From assembly GCA_028819845.1 (NCBI GenBank), contig JAPPKS010000032.1, positions 186,001 to 250,000 on the forward strand: a stretch of DNA of 64,000 nt, written 5' to 3'. Source of the stretch: Candidatus Poribacteria bacterium (lineage in GTDB: Bacteria > Poribacteria > WGA-4E > PCPOR2b). Each line of letters opens with the position of its first letter. The first letter of the stretch is position 1. The translations under genes and the position numbers were made by a program. Of the stretch, positions 51,867 to 60,478 are shown piece after piece. The notes beneath the pieces were generated by a model. That model was not told where the DNA came from. It saw only the letters and a list, made by a program, of their open reading frames with translations, and ran no database searches.

Positions 51867-52105
51867 ATCAGCCCTCCTGGTCAATGGTTATTGCAAAAGT
51901 TATTGTTTATTCATGGTCCGACGGCGAAGTATTTGCCTTTTATCAATGTTTACAGCAATTCAGAAATGTACATATTATATCACAACGTCAGCAACACGGG
52001 ACTACCTAATTGGAATTAGTTAATGTGGAAAATGCGGTTGTCGGTAGCCGGTTCACTGTCATTGGGGTTGAGAATCGCACAGATGGGATCGAGCGGAGAA
52101 ACGAA
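51867..52105. other. Intergenic stretch without recognisable gene
   Basis: Between the divergent RraA-like and transaldolase-like genes. No repeat, RNA gene or credible small ORF was seen; only the plus-strand promoter at its end (next entry). Confidence 0.5.
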
Positions 52106-52134
52106 TTGACCTGATTCACAAAATCGACTATACT
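52106..52134 (+). promoter_or_regulatory. Promoter of the transaldolase-like gene
   Basis: TTGACC (52106-52111), 17 bases, TATACT (52129-52134), 47 bases before ATG 52181. Confidence 0.65.
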
Positions 52135-52180
52135 TCCAAAAACATACCCAAGAATTTGCCAAAACTAGGAGAACATCGTA

Positions 52181-52912
52181 ATGACTTCAAACGGACCTGT
52201 GCCGAATGCGCGTTCTGAAGGCCGCGGCCCCACCATTTGGCTCGCCGGTACCCCCGACGATTTAGCACCGTGGATGCCGCTGGGAATAGCTGGAATTGTC
52301 ACCAACACTGTTGTGCTGAACCAGTACGCCAAGCCGTACGGTTCGGTCATTGCACTGATAAAGGAATATCTCAACATCACTGACAAACCCGTAGTTGTGG
52401 AAATTGATGGTCATACGGTCGAGGAACTGCTCGCGGTTGGTAAGGTTTTTACCGACCTGTCGGATCAGATTATCCTGAAAATCCCATGCTCGGCAAACGG
52501 GCTTAAGGCGTTCAGCGCGCTCAAGAAGGACGGGATTGAGACGTTTTGTACGACTGTCTTCTCCTTGACCCAAGCCGCCGCCGTCGCGCAGGCCGGTGTC
52601 GACCACGTCTTGCCGTTCTGCGATCCGGTCAAAGCCGTGGGCGGCGATCCGACGCAACTGATACGCGAGTGTGTAAATATGTTCAGTGGATGGGAGGAGC
52701 GGCCCTTTATTATGGCGGCGCTGGTGCGTTCAGTAGAGACGGCGCACGCGGCATTCCGTGACGGCGCCGACGAACTGGTCACCATGTGGACGGTGTACCG
52801 TGATATGCTGGAGCACCCGCTGACCGACCAATGGAACAAAATCTTCATGGACGAATGGGTGGATATGCACGAGAATGGCTTGCTGGATGGCGTGCCGGTT
52901 GAACTCGATTGA
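52181..52912 (+). CDS. Transaldolase/fructose-6-phosphate aldolase-like protein
   Basis: A 243-residue TIM-barrel protein of the transaldolase family, with the Schiff-base Lys in IILKIPCSANGLKA and the family strand order (GIVTNTVVLNQ at strand 1, ETFCTTVFSLTQAAAVAQAG, HVLPFCDPVKAVGGD). Usual short transaldolases are 210 to 240 residues. Here TNT(V) replaces the TNPS motif that contains the catalytic Asn/Asp region, so the substrate may differ. It starts after AGGAG and has a good promoter. Confidence 0.83.
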   Translation: MTSNGPVPNARSEGRGPTIWLAGTPDDLAPWMPLGIAGIVTNTVVLNQYAKPYGSVIALIKEYLNITDKPVVVEIDGHTVEELLAVGKVFTDLSDQIILKIPCSANGLKAFSALKKDGIETFCTTVFSLTQAAAVAQAGVDHVLPFCDPVKAVGGDPTQLIRECVNMFSGWEERPFIMAALVRSVETAHAAFRDGADELVTMWTVYRDMLEHPLTDQWNKIFMDEWVDMHENGLLDGVPVELD

Positions 52913-52941
52913 ATTGCGATGCCGAGCCATCCCGCACGGCT

Positions 52942-53976
52942 TCAAAGCGAATCTGAAGGCGGCGTGCGGCGGCTTTCACGGGGGACAACGCCAATCCCGG
53001 GCCGATCGGGGAGGATGAGTTTCCCCGCCTCAAGCGTTACGCCTGCGTACGGATCGTTAGCAATGAGAAGATTCCCATCAAGATCGGCGTAATCGACGAG
53101 CGGCGTGAGGTGGGCAGCCGCAGTGATGCCTAGCGAACTCTCTATCATACAGCCGATCATGACCTGTAGACCGTGGGTGCGCGCGGCATGAATCATCCGC
53201 ACGGCTTCAAGCAGACCGCCGCACTTGGTCAACTTAATGTTTATTCCGTCAACACATCCTACAAGTGGGGGGATATCGGCGGCGCGTTTGACGCTTTCAT
53301 CAGCGATTATGGGGACATCCACCTGTTCTCTGATGTGTCTTAGCCCCTCCAAATCGTCCGCGTTTGTGGGTTGTTCAATGAGTTCAATCCCGTAAGGGAC
53401 TAGTTCTTCGATTTTACGCACCGCTTCTTTGGGCGTCCACGCTGTGTTTGCATCGACATAAATCGGTTTATCCGTTGCACGGCGGATTGCGCGGATTATC
53501 TGGATGTCGTGAGGCGTGCCGAGTTTGACCTTTAGGATTGGGTAATCCCGCACCTCACGCGCTTTGCGTCCCATAATTTCCGGTTCGTCCAGCCCAATTG
53601 TAAACGCCGTGCGCGGGGTTTTTTTGGGATTGAGTCCCAACAATTGGTAAAGCGGCACGCCTAACCGCTTGCCGATCCGGTCATGCAACGCCATATCAAC
53701 AGCGCACTTCGCCGCATAATTCCTTGGTAGCGTACATTCCAACCTATCCATCACGGCTTGAATGGCATCTAAATCCCCATCAAGATTTGAATCGAAAATT
53801 TCTAGAGCTGCCTGAACCGTCTCGACATCTTCACTGTAGAACCGAGCCGGCGCAGCTTCGCCAAAACCGCCGTCAATCTCGACGGAGATAACTTGACGAA
53901 ACTGATCGACTTCCCGCCTCGATATTTTGAACGGATGGACAAGCTGAAGGTTTGTGACGCTATGCCGAATGTTCAT
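52942..53976 (-). CDS. Enolase-superfamily dipeptide epimerase-like enzyme
   Basis: A 344-residue muconate-lactonising-type enzyme. The active-site order is that of L-Ala-D/L-Glu epimerases: FTIGLDEPE, ILKVKLG (KxK), YVDANTAW, LIEQP, IIADESV, INIKLTKCGG and GCMIESSLG, ending with DLDGN. Metal ligands Asp, Glu and Asp are in place. Substrate is probably a dipeptide from peptidoglycan, or another amide; epimerase versus racemase cannot be settled. Convergent with the transaldolase-like gene (30 bases apart). Confidence 0.88.
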   Translation of the reverse strand: MNIRHSVTNLQLVHPFKISRREVDQFRQVISVEIDGGFGEAAPARFYSEDVETVQAALEIFDSNLDGDLDAIQAVMDRLECTLPRNYAAKCAVDMALHDRIGKRLGVPLYQLLGLNPKKTPRTAFTIGLDEPEIMGRKAREVRDYPILKVKLGTPHDIQIIRAIRRATDKPIYVDANTAWTPKEAVRKIEELVPYGIELIEQPTNADDLEGLRHIREQVDVPIIADESVKRAADIPPLVGCVDGINIKLTKCGGLLEAVRMIHAARTHGLQVMIGCMIESSLGITAAAHLTPLVDYADLDGNLLIANDPYAGVTLEAGKLILPDRPGIGVVPRESRRTPPSDSL

Positions 53977-54224
53977 AGTGTCAATCTGAGAAGAGGAGGA
54001 TTATGTCGGATGATGCGCGATGGCGACATCTAGCGGCAAAAGAATTAGGGAATCAAATTTCAATTTTAGCACGGCGTCAGTTGGTTCCGCAATCACTAAC
54101 GGCAGCATGGTCCCCCCTCCCGTTTTGAAATGAAAGTGCATCAACAAGAAAACGAAATCAAAAAAGAGGTAGAAAATGTCGTAAAACCGTGTCTTTATTA
54201 GGTAAAAGAGAGGAACAACCCACA

Positions 54225-55664
54225 GTGACCATTGAGGACGATACAATTTCTCGCGCACAATCCGGGGACGAAAGTGCATTCGTCGGTCTGATGCGGGTGC
54301 ATTATGGCTTTGTCTACGCGATTGTTCTCGGAATCGTGAAAAATCCGCAAGACGCCGAAGAGGTCGTGCAAGATTCCTTTCTTAACGCTTATCACGGCCT
54401 GCCAGACCTCGAGGATGGGAAAAAGTTTAAATACTGGCTGGCAAAAATTGCGCGAAATCGTGCGCTCAACTGGCAGCGAGAACAGCGGATTGATACCGTG
54501 TCCATAAATGAGGTGGGCGAGCACACACTATCGCCCTCGGATGCACCGGACGACGAGTTGATTCACCGTGAACAGCGGGAACTCATTCGCCGTGCGATTG
54601 AGACGCTCTCGCCAAGCGAGCGGGAGGTTGCCCGATCATACTATATTGAAGGTGCAAGCTACGATGAATTAACAAAGGCGCACGGGCTGTCGTATAAAGC
54701 GGTTTCGGTTCGGCTTTCACGCGCCAAACAGAAACTCTCCAAGCGGTTAGGTCAGTTGCTTACCGGTGCGTTTGTTTTCCCTGCTTCAACACTCAAGAAA
54801 ATTTCCTCAGGAGGGCTTACGATAATGAAAGTTGGAACAGTACCCAAAATCACCGCGGGGGTAGTAGCCGTCGTCATACTAGCCTACATCGGGACGCGCC
54901 AGTTCATTTGGCCGAAAGTGGATACGTCTCCATCGGTCGAGGTTGTAACTTCAACTGAGTCCATAAACTCAGATGCCCAAACAGACGCCATACCTAAAGG
55001 TGCGGTCACCGCGCCCCCGCGTGAAGATATACCGCAAATCTCCGCGGAGGAGATGCAGCAGATTGAGGACTTCTTCGCTCAACTTGATGAGGCGGACGCG
55101 CAATCGGAAACGGATACGTCACAACAAACAACGGACACAGCATTGGATAAGAACGCCGAAGCGGGACATGCCACCGACTCATGGGCGACGCCAGAAGACA
55201 CAACTCAATCCGCTGAAGATGTAATGAACGCTTATCTGAAGGCGTTTCGAAATTTTGACGTTACCGGGATTCGTTCATTTTTGACAGATGCCGCCAAAGA
55301 AGAGTTTGAAAGTAGTTTGCCTATGCTCATGGGAGGGTTGCCTCACGATATTGGGGATATTTTTGAAAATAGCGGGATATCAGAAGACAAGGCAGATGAG
55401 ACACTTCAGATGGTACAAGGAATGATGCAACCAATCCTTAAACAGATGTTTAGTCAAGCAGAGATTGTGAGCAGTGAGTTTGTCGGCGAGGAATTCCACT
55501 TTCGATTAAGGGTCCAGTTGCCGGGAATGTCAGAGATGCTAGGAAGGTTTGGGCAGGACATTTCAGAGATTCCTGAAACATTTCAGGCGCCTGAGATGCC
55601 GGAAATGCCCGACTTTCTTCATAAGATGCGAAAAGAGAACGGAGTATGGCAGATTTATCAGTAA
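54225..55664 (+). CDS. ECF sigma factor fused to a membrane helix and secreted NTF2-like domain
   Basis: A 479-residue fusion. Residues 1-170 are a complete ECF sigma-70: region 2 (YAIVLGIVKNPQDAEEVVQDSFLNAY, in two short motifs) and region 4 (LSPSEREVARSYYIEGASY, then LSYKAVSVRLSRAKQKL). A membrane helix follows (about 208-230), then an acidic linker and an NTF2-like domain (about 330-479: AEDVMNAYLKAFRNFD, VSSEFVGEEFHFRLR, ENGVWQIYQ). GTG 54225 is chosen over 54189 because it aligns with the start of the paralogue at 62939. An in-frame ATG 54825 with AGGAGGG upstream could make the membrane part alone. The tail may act as a built-in sensor; this is inference. Confidence 0.88.
   Translation: MTIEDDTISRAQSGDESAFVGLMRVHYGFVYAIVLGIVKNPQDAEEVVQDSFLNAYHGLPDLEDGKKFKYWLAKIARNRALNWQREQRIDTVSINEVGEHTLSPSDAPDDELIHREQRELIRRAIETLSPSEREVARSYYIEGASYDELTKAHGLSYKAVSVRLSRAKQKLSKRLGQLLTGAFVFPASTLKKISSGGLTIMKVGTVPKITAGVVAVVILAYIGTRQFIWPKVDTSPSVEVVTSTESINSDAQTDAIPKGAVTAPPREDIPQISAEEMQQIEDFFAQLDEADAQSETDTSQQTTDTALDKNAEAGHATDSWATPEDTTQSAEDVMNAYLKAFRNFDVTGIRSFLTDAAKEEFESSLPMLMGGLPHDIGDIFENSGISEDKADETLQMVQGMMQPILKQMFSQAEIVSSEFVGEEFHFRLRVQLPGMSEMLGRFGQDISEIPETFQAPEMPEMPDFLHKMRKENGVWQIYQ
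54809..54827 (+). promoter_or_regulatory. Internal ribosome binding site and ATG inside the sigma fusion gene
   Basis: AGGAGGG (54809-54815) lies nine bases before in-frame ATG 54825, exactly where the sigma part ends and the membrane part begins. The equivalent spot in the paralogue at 62939 has AGGGGG and ATG 63539. Confidence 0.55.
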
Positions 55665-55714
55665 TCGGAACGTGACTATGTTCACGCTTGCTTCCTGTCT
55701 TATAAGATGTCACG

Positions 55715-55746
55715 AGGCGATTGGTTAAACCCATTCGCCTTTTTTC
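55715..55746 (+). terminator. Terminator of the sigma fusion gene; start of 3'-flank repeat, copy 1
   Basis: AGGCGA-TTGGTT and AACC-CATTCGCCT pair and are followed by TTTTTTC. The 3' flank to about 55798 recurs after the other module copies at 58386-58451, 60168-60272 and 62774-62862. Confidence 0.8.
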
Positions 55747-55882
55747 TTTTCATACTGCTAAATATCTGCTATCCTGAAAATCCTTTAATGGGATAATCCC
55801 AAAAATCGAACGTAAACGCACGCGGTCTGAACCGCCTGCTGGCAAAGAAAATCGAACCAATCATAGTAGGGAGAATAGAATA

Positions 55883-56680
55883 ATGAAAGTACCGAACCTC
55901 ATATGTACAATTTGCCTCGCTTTGATACTCGGATCCGATGCCGCGGCTACGAGTGCGAAGGAGCAGCTTGAAAATTCGCCGCGGCACGGCGAATGGGTGA
56001 AAATCCCGTCGACTAAAGGGCGGAGCGTGAATGCCTTTATTGTTTTTCCTGAGATTAAAGAGCAGGCGACTTCGGTTATTGTCATTCACGAGATTTTCGG
56101 ACTGACCGATTGGGTAAGGCTCGTCGGCGACAGACTCGCTGAAGCAGGTTTTGTCGCCATTTGCCCCGACATGCTTTCAGGTATGGAAGGCGGCGGCACC
56201 GAGAGTTTCGAGTCCGGCGACGATGTTCGCAGAGCCATCCGGAATCTCGATTCCGATCAAATTACGGCCGATTTGAAAGCGGCGGCGAAATACCTTCGAG
56301 ACCTGCCCTCAACAACGGACAAGGTTGCTGTGAGTGGGTTCTGCTGGGGCGGCGGACAGACATTTCGGTTCGCGGCGAACGACGACACAATTGCCGGCGC
56401 GTTTGTCTTCTATGGTCCTCCGCCAGCCGGCGAAGCTATCCGTGATATTAAATGCCCTGTCTACGGATTTTATGGCGAGAACGACAATCGGATTAATGCC
56501 ACAATCGAACCTACCAAAGCCGCCGCAAACGCAGCCGGGGTGAGTTATGAGCCGGTAACCTATTCCGGTGTTGGCCACGGCTTCCTCAGACACGGGATGG
56601 CTGACGGTGCAAACAATACCGAAGAGGGAGCGGTGGAAAAAGCCTGGAAGCGATTTGTGGATTTGCTCAAAGCACTTTAG
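55883..56680 (+). CDS. Dienelactone hydrolase family protein, exported
   Basis: A 265-residue alpha/beta hydrolase. A signal peptide (about residues 1-21) is followed by the domain. The Cys nucleophile lies in SGFCWGGGQTF, the family form of the nucleophile elbow; His is in GVGHGFLRHG and Asp probably in YGENDNRI. The family opens dienelactones and related esters. It sits between two copies of the NTF2-like module and is followed without gap by a PhyH gene. Confidence 0.9.
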   Translation: MKVPNLICTICLALILGSDAAATSAKEQLENSPRHGEWVKIPSTKGRSVNAFIVFPEIKEQATSVIVIHEIFGLTDWVRLVGDRLAEAGFVAICPDMLSGMEGGGTESFESGDDVRRAIRNLDSDQITADLKAAAKYLRDLPSTTDKVAVSGFCWGGGQTFRFAANDDTIAGAFVFYGPPPAGEAIRDIKCPVYGFYGENDNRINATIEPTKAAANAAGVSYEPVTYSGVGHGFLRHGMADGANNTEEGAVEKAWKRFVDLLKAL

Positions 56681-56739
56681 TGGAACGCGATCACTGGGCG
56701 AGGGAGGCGATTTTTTTCAGCGCCAATGAGACTTCATTG

Positions 56740-57477
56740 ATGTTAAGCGACGAAGCTCAAAAACAGTTTCATGACGAAGGATACCTCGTATTAGAGCGAC
56801 TGATATCCGGCGATAAACTAGACCACTATTTAGCGGTTTTCGATGAATTGGTCAAGCGAAGCAAACATGTCCCTGTCGATACGCCGCACTGGTCATTCGA
56901 GATTGACGAAGAGGGGCAGCAGATACCGGGCTTTTTGCACAAAATTCAAGGTGTCTGCGTCCTTGAGCCGCGCATCGTTGCCCTGGCTAAAGAATCGGAA
57001 ATCCTCGACCGCGTTGCGCCGCTAATCGGACCGGACATTGACGTGTTCGGGACAAAGTTCTTCCCAAAACTCCCCGGCGGCGGAACATCTGTCTTCTGGC
57101 ATCAGGATAACTTCTACTTCGGGACGAACACCGGGCAGGTTGTAAGCTGCGCGATTTACCTTCAAGACGCGGACCGGGAAAACGGCTGCCTGCGGGTGGT
57201 TCCCAAAAGCCATAAATCGAAAGTTATCGCAAAACATCACAGAAACCCCAACACGTATGGCAGTTGGGTTCAAATTGATGAATCGGACGCGATTGATGTA
57301 GAAGTGCCGAGGGGTTCGGTTGTGATATTCTCAGCAAACCTGCTGCACGGCAGCCACGATAATCGCAGCAATCGAACGCGCTACTGCGCCGAATGGCATT
57401 ACACACCCGCTGACCTGCTGCTGGAGCGTTTCCCGCGCGATAAAATTAAAGACCGGCACAATGTTCGAGAAATCTAG
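56740..57477 (+). CDS. Phytanoyl-CoA dioxygenase (PhyH) family protein
   Basis: A 245-residue Fe(II)/2-oxoglutarate oxygenase. FHDEGYLVLERLI is the usual N-terminal segment; iron ligands are His and Asp in FWHQDNFYF and His in LLHGSHDN; the Arg for 2-oxoglutarate follows in NRTRYC. ATG 56740 is chosen at the domain edge; the frame is open back to GTG 56680, which overlaps the hydrolase stop, so coupling from there is possible. Substrate unknown. Paralogue at 47.1 kb. Confidence 0.9.
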   Translation: MLSDEAQKQFHDEGYLVLERLISGDKLDHYLAVFDELVKRSKHVPVDTPHWSFEIDEEGQQIPGFLHKIQGVCVLEPRIVALAKESEILDRVAPLIGPDIDVFGTKFFPKLPGGGTSVFWHQDNFYFGTNTGQVVSCAIYLQDADRENGCLRVVPKSHKSKVIAKHHRNPNTYGSWVQIDESDAIDVEVPRGSVVIFSANLLHGSHDNRSNRTRYCAEWHYTPADLLLERFPRDKIKDRHNVREI

Positions 57478-57530
57478 AAACGGTTCTTGTTACCAATAAC
57501 CACACGCGAAAACGCTATTCAGGAGAAATT

Positions 57531-58340
57531 ATGAAATTTGGAACGCTTCACAAAACCGTAACCGGTGCAGCAGCCCTCATTTTAGTCGGCACGATTATAA
57601 CACTCTGGTTCATTTCGGCTGAAGAGGATTCGGATCGAGAGGTTGAGATTGTAATATCATCGCCAACGGAGTTTTCAGAGTTGGCCGCTCATACGAGTAC
57701 GGCGCGAAAAGCCGAAATCGCCGTTCCTTTACCGGAAGACACGCCGCGAATCTCTGCCGCAGAGCTGCAGCAAATTGAGGACTTTTTCGCCCAATTCGAA
57801 GACATGGATGTGCAGTCAGCGTTGGATGTACCGCAATTCTCACTAGACGGAGAGGTGATGCAGGATACGGATGAACACTATTCTGACGACTCGAGTGCTG
57901 ATCTAGAGCATCCCGCTGAACAAGTGATGAATAAGTTCGTGGATGCGTTTAGAAATTTCGATTTGGAGACGGTTATCCCATTCACTACTGAAAGTGCCAG
58001 GAAACCGATTGAAAACATATTGAGTGTTCTCGGCGGGGTAATGCCGGAAAAAATGCTGAATGACCACCTGAGTTCGATCGACGATGGTATGTCGCAAACT
58101 GAAATAGATGAGGCAGTTGAGTCGGCTTACAAAGCAATGGATTCAATTCGATCTCCGGAAAACCTAGCGAAATGGCGTCGAATTTTCCGCCAGACGCAAA
58201 TCGTGAGCAGCGAACATGTCGGCGATGAATTCCAATTTCGATTGACGGTGCCATTGCCCGATAGGTACAACAATTTTGGACTAGTTGTTAGCATGCGAAA
58301 AATAGACGGTGAGTGGCGCATCTATCGGATGGAAAGTTAA
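57531..58340 (+). CDS. Membrane-anchored NTF2-like module without sigma domain
   Basis: A 269-residue paralogue of the C-terminal part of the sigma fusion. It starts MKFGTLHKTVTGAAALIL, which aligns with the internal ATG of the sigma genes (MKVGTVPKI...). The membrane helix is at about 10-28, then an acidic linker sharing PRISAAELQQIEDFFAQF, and an NTF2-like domain (about 130-269) ending GEWRIYRMES. VSSEHVGDEFQFRL is the family motif. CAGGAG precedes the ATG. It shows that the membrane half exists as an independent gene in this genome. Confidence 0.82.
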   Translation: MKFGTLHKTVTGAAALILVGTIITLWFISAEEDSDREVEIVISSPTEFSELAAHTSTARKAEIAVPLPEDTPRISAAELQQIEDFFAQFEDMDVQSALDVPQFSLDGEVMQDTDEHYSDDSSADLEHPAEQVMNKFVDAFRNFDLETVIPFTTESARKPIENILSVLGGVMPEKMLNDHLSSIDDGMSQTEIDEAVESAYKAMDSIRSPENLAKWRRIFRQTQIVSSEHVGDEFQFRLTVPLPDRYNNFGLVVSMRKIDGEWRIYRMES

Positions 58341-58385
58341 ACAACCAACGTCTCTCACCCCAGGCCCGCGCTAGGCATTTATTTT

Positions 58386-58451
58386 AACCCATTCGCCTGT
58401 TTTATTTTCAACCGGCAAATAATCAGTTATCCTGAAAATCCTTTACTCTTA
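58386..58451 (+). repeat. 3'-flank repeat of the NTF2-like module, copy 2
   Basis: AACCCATTCGCCT, then TATCCTGAAAATCCTTTA, matching copies 1, 3 and 4. The left arm of the terminator stem is decayed here, so it may no longer stop transcription. Confidence 0.75.
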
Positions 58452-58570
58452 GGACTTACGCAGTTCGGCTTGTAGTAGCGTAATTTATTGCGCGTCCGGC
58501 AGGTCGTTCACTTCCTTGACTTGACAAATTTTTTTTGTTAAATCGGGCGTTAAATTGCCCTACTACGAAC
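58452..58570. repeat. Element end GGACTTACGCA plus imperfect inverted repeat
   Basis: GGACTTACGCA (58452-58462) equals the ends of the 29690-29835 element. Directly after, GTAGTAGCGTAATTTA and TAAATTGCCCTACTAC form an imperfect inverted pair around 58472 and 58552. Probably a decayed mobile fragment. Confidence 0.5.
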
Positions 58571-58571
58571 C

Positions 58572-58872
58572 TTGGGACGCATTGAGATGCGTCAGCTGGC
58601 TGAACAGCAGATGCGGAGTATTGAACAAGACATACGAACTGGGCCTTTTGAACGGAAGATGCGAAGTGTGTGGATGAAATCTATCAGTCAGCTGGAGGTT
58701 ATGCGTAGCGAATATGCCGGTTATGAATTCCACTTTGTATTGGGAGGTCCAAAGCCGGATATGTCGGAGATTACAGGGATAGAAATTTCAGACGTTATTG
58801 TGGCAATACACTGGTTAAGATGCGGAAGAGAATGGCGTGTGGCGCGTTTATGAGAGTGAGGCATTGGACTAG
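58572..58872 (+). pseudogene. Decayed NTF2-like module copy
   Basis: The frame reads LEVMRSEYAGYEFHFVLGG, aligning with VSSEHVGDEFxFxL of the intact copies. Near 58835 the frame is lost; in the shifted frame NGVWRVYESEALD restores the conserved C-terminal end and a stop at 58870-58872. The N-terminal two-thirds of the module are missing. No start or ribosome binding site is convincing. The stretch from 58873 to 59110 holds only the ribosome binding site of the next gene. Confidence 0.7.
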
Positions 58873-59110
58873 CGCGAATCTGTATCCGATGGAACGCATC
58901 CGAAGGTGAATAATCGGGTTGCGGCTGTATTCTTGCTTCCTCAAGGCAACTTAATTGTTCTGAGTGGCGGTTGAAAATTTAATGTAATTTATGAAATTAC
59001 ATGTAAGTATGTTCATACTCAAGTTTTAAATGACTTCCCGCGATAAGCAACCTGTTGCTAATGCCTTACAAGGTTTGTATACCAAACGCTACTACCGGAA
59101 AGGAGAGAAA

Positions 59111-59728
59111 ATGCGATTTGTAATTGTAATCATTGTCTGTATATCGTTGTTAATTACCGGGTGTTCATTGGGTGTAACCGAGAAAAAAGATGTGAAGATA
59201 CCGACAGAAAGCACGTCTCAATCTGCTGAAGATGTGATGGACGTTTATGTAGAGGCATACAGAAATGCGGATTTTGAGGCGTTGATTCCATGCGTGACGG
59301 GTAATGCCAGAGAAGCGATTGAACGTAACATGCATTTCCTAAACGGAGGGTTTCAAGAAGACTACATGAAATTAGTAGAAAATTTTATCCCAGAAGGTAT
59401 GTCGGACGAAATGGCGAACGGCGCAATTCAGACATTGGACGAGATAGTAAACGGACCCATGATGCAGGAAATGCTGCGATCAATGTACAATCAAGTAGAG
59501 GTTGTGAGTAGTCAGCATGTCGGCGACGAATTCCACTTCCAATTCAGAAGGTTTTTACCGAAGGTTGAGATGCCGAATCTATCGGACATGCCGGAGATTC
59601 CAGGGATGGAATTGCCGGAGATTTCAGAATGGCCAGAGATGCCGGAAAGCTATGATACGACTGTTAAGATACGCAAAGAGGACGGCGAATGGATTATTTA
59701 TGATATTGAGTATTTGCATTTACGATAA
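59111..59728 (+). CDS. Lipoprotein form of the NTF2-like module
   Basis: A 205-residue protein. MRFVIVIIVCISLLITGC is a lipoprotein signal (lipobox LITGC), replacing the membrane helix of its paralogues. After a short linker the NTF2-like domain starts SAEDVMDVYVEAYRNADFEA and contains VSSQHVGDEFHFQF. Before the end there is a Met/Pro/Glu-rich run (MPEIPGMELPEISEWPEMPE) and then KIRKEDGEWIIYDIE. ATG 59111 follows AAAGGAGAG; the longer frame from 59030 would spoil the signal. Same domain, third type of anchor. Confidence 0.83.
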   Translation: MRFVIVIIVCISLLITGCSLGVTEKKDVKIPTESTSQSAEDVMDVYVEAYRNADFEALIPCVTGNAREAIERNMHFLNGGFQEDYMKLVENFIPEGMSDEMANGAIQTLDEIVNGPMMQEMLRSMYNQVEVVSSQHVGDEFHFQFRRFLPKVEMPNLSDMPEIPGMELPEISEWPEMPESYDTTVKIRKEDGEWIIYDIEYLHLR

Positions 59729-59746
59729 AAACTCGACCTTAAACTA

Positions 59747-60128
59747 GGTTCTGTTGACATTTAATCGAAACCTGACAATCAAGAGCGGGGCACAGACACA
59801 TGACCCTTCGTAGGGGTTGGGTCCCCCAACCCTTTGTTCACAGTCTGACACGCTTTCGGACTGCTTTAGGTTGTTTGACCAAATTCGGTAATACTCTAGA
59901 AAATAGTGCAACATGCCGGCTTAATTGAGCCAAGACCGTTGTGGAACACTCTTGTTGTTTTGTAAAGGTATGATTCTTGATGAACAACCCACTCAATCTG
60001 TATGGTTGGGAGTTCCCTGCCCGCGTTGGCCAATGGGCGAGGTGACCTGATAAACACTATCGCCCTCGCTATTCACTCGGTTGATCCCCTACGATTACAG
60101 GCAGCTTCACATAAATGTCAACACGCCC
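59747..60128. mobile_element. MITE-like element, copy B
   Basis: A 382-bp relative of copy A (4944-5257) with the same ends: GGTTCTGTTGACATTT left and GGGCGTGTTGACATTT read inward from the right. It is preceded by TA; the right TA has become CA. It carries an extra internal block of about 100 bp (roughly 59888-59992) absent from A, and one unit of the 30-bp repeat (60057-60089). The insertion lies between the lipoprotein module and the M16 gene. Confidence 0.75.
60057..60089 (+). repeat. 30-bp interspersed repeat unit inside MITE copy B
   Basis: CTATCGCCCTCGCTATTCAC followed by TCGGTTGATCCCC; it is the reverse complement of 3121-3151 at the fmt stop. Confidence 0.7.
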
Positions 60129-60167
60129 CAGTCCGCAACCGAATTTCCCATGACTTTACGCGTCAAT

Positions 60168-60272
60168 TGGCCGACCTATTCGCCTGTTTTAACTTCAACC
60201 CGTGAAAAATCTGGTGTCCGGAGAATCCTTTACTCCCGTAAATCCTGATTCAGATGTCTACTCTCTCAATTA
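60168..60272 (+). repeat. 3'-flank repeat of the NTF2-like module, copy 3, with sigma-gene leader
   Basis: CTATTCGCCTGTTTTAACTTC, then GGAGAATCCTTTACTCCCGT and AAATCCTGATTCAGA. The last part also occurs just before the sigma gene at 62939, which suggests a sigma gene once followed here. Confidence 0.65.
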
Positions 60273-60364
60273 CACCAAGCTGATTAACTTAATTAATGAT
60301 GAGGATGCCGCGCTAGTGATGTTTTTTAAGTGTATCAGAATCTCTCTACCCGTAGCAAAGGGTT

Positions 60365-60478
60365 AAATACTTGGGAGCTATTTACTAAAGAGATTGCGCA
60401 GTGTTTGAGCTTTCCGTCAACACCGCCAACCAGCGGTTGATGCGAACCAGAACCAAACTCAAGGAGGAGTCAATTGCA
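60365..60478 (+). pseudogene. Remnant of ECF sigma region 4
   Basis: In one frame TKEIAQCLS and in the next frame ELSVNTANQRLMRTRTKLKEE can be read; joined, they give a typical sigma region 4 helix-turn-helix. The upstream sigma domain is missing or unreadable (60273-60364 contains no clear match). The second frame runs on into the M16 gene. Confidence 0.6.
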
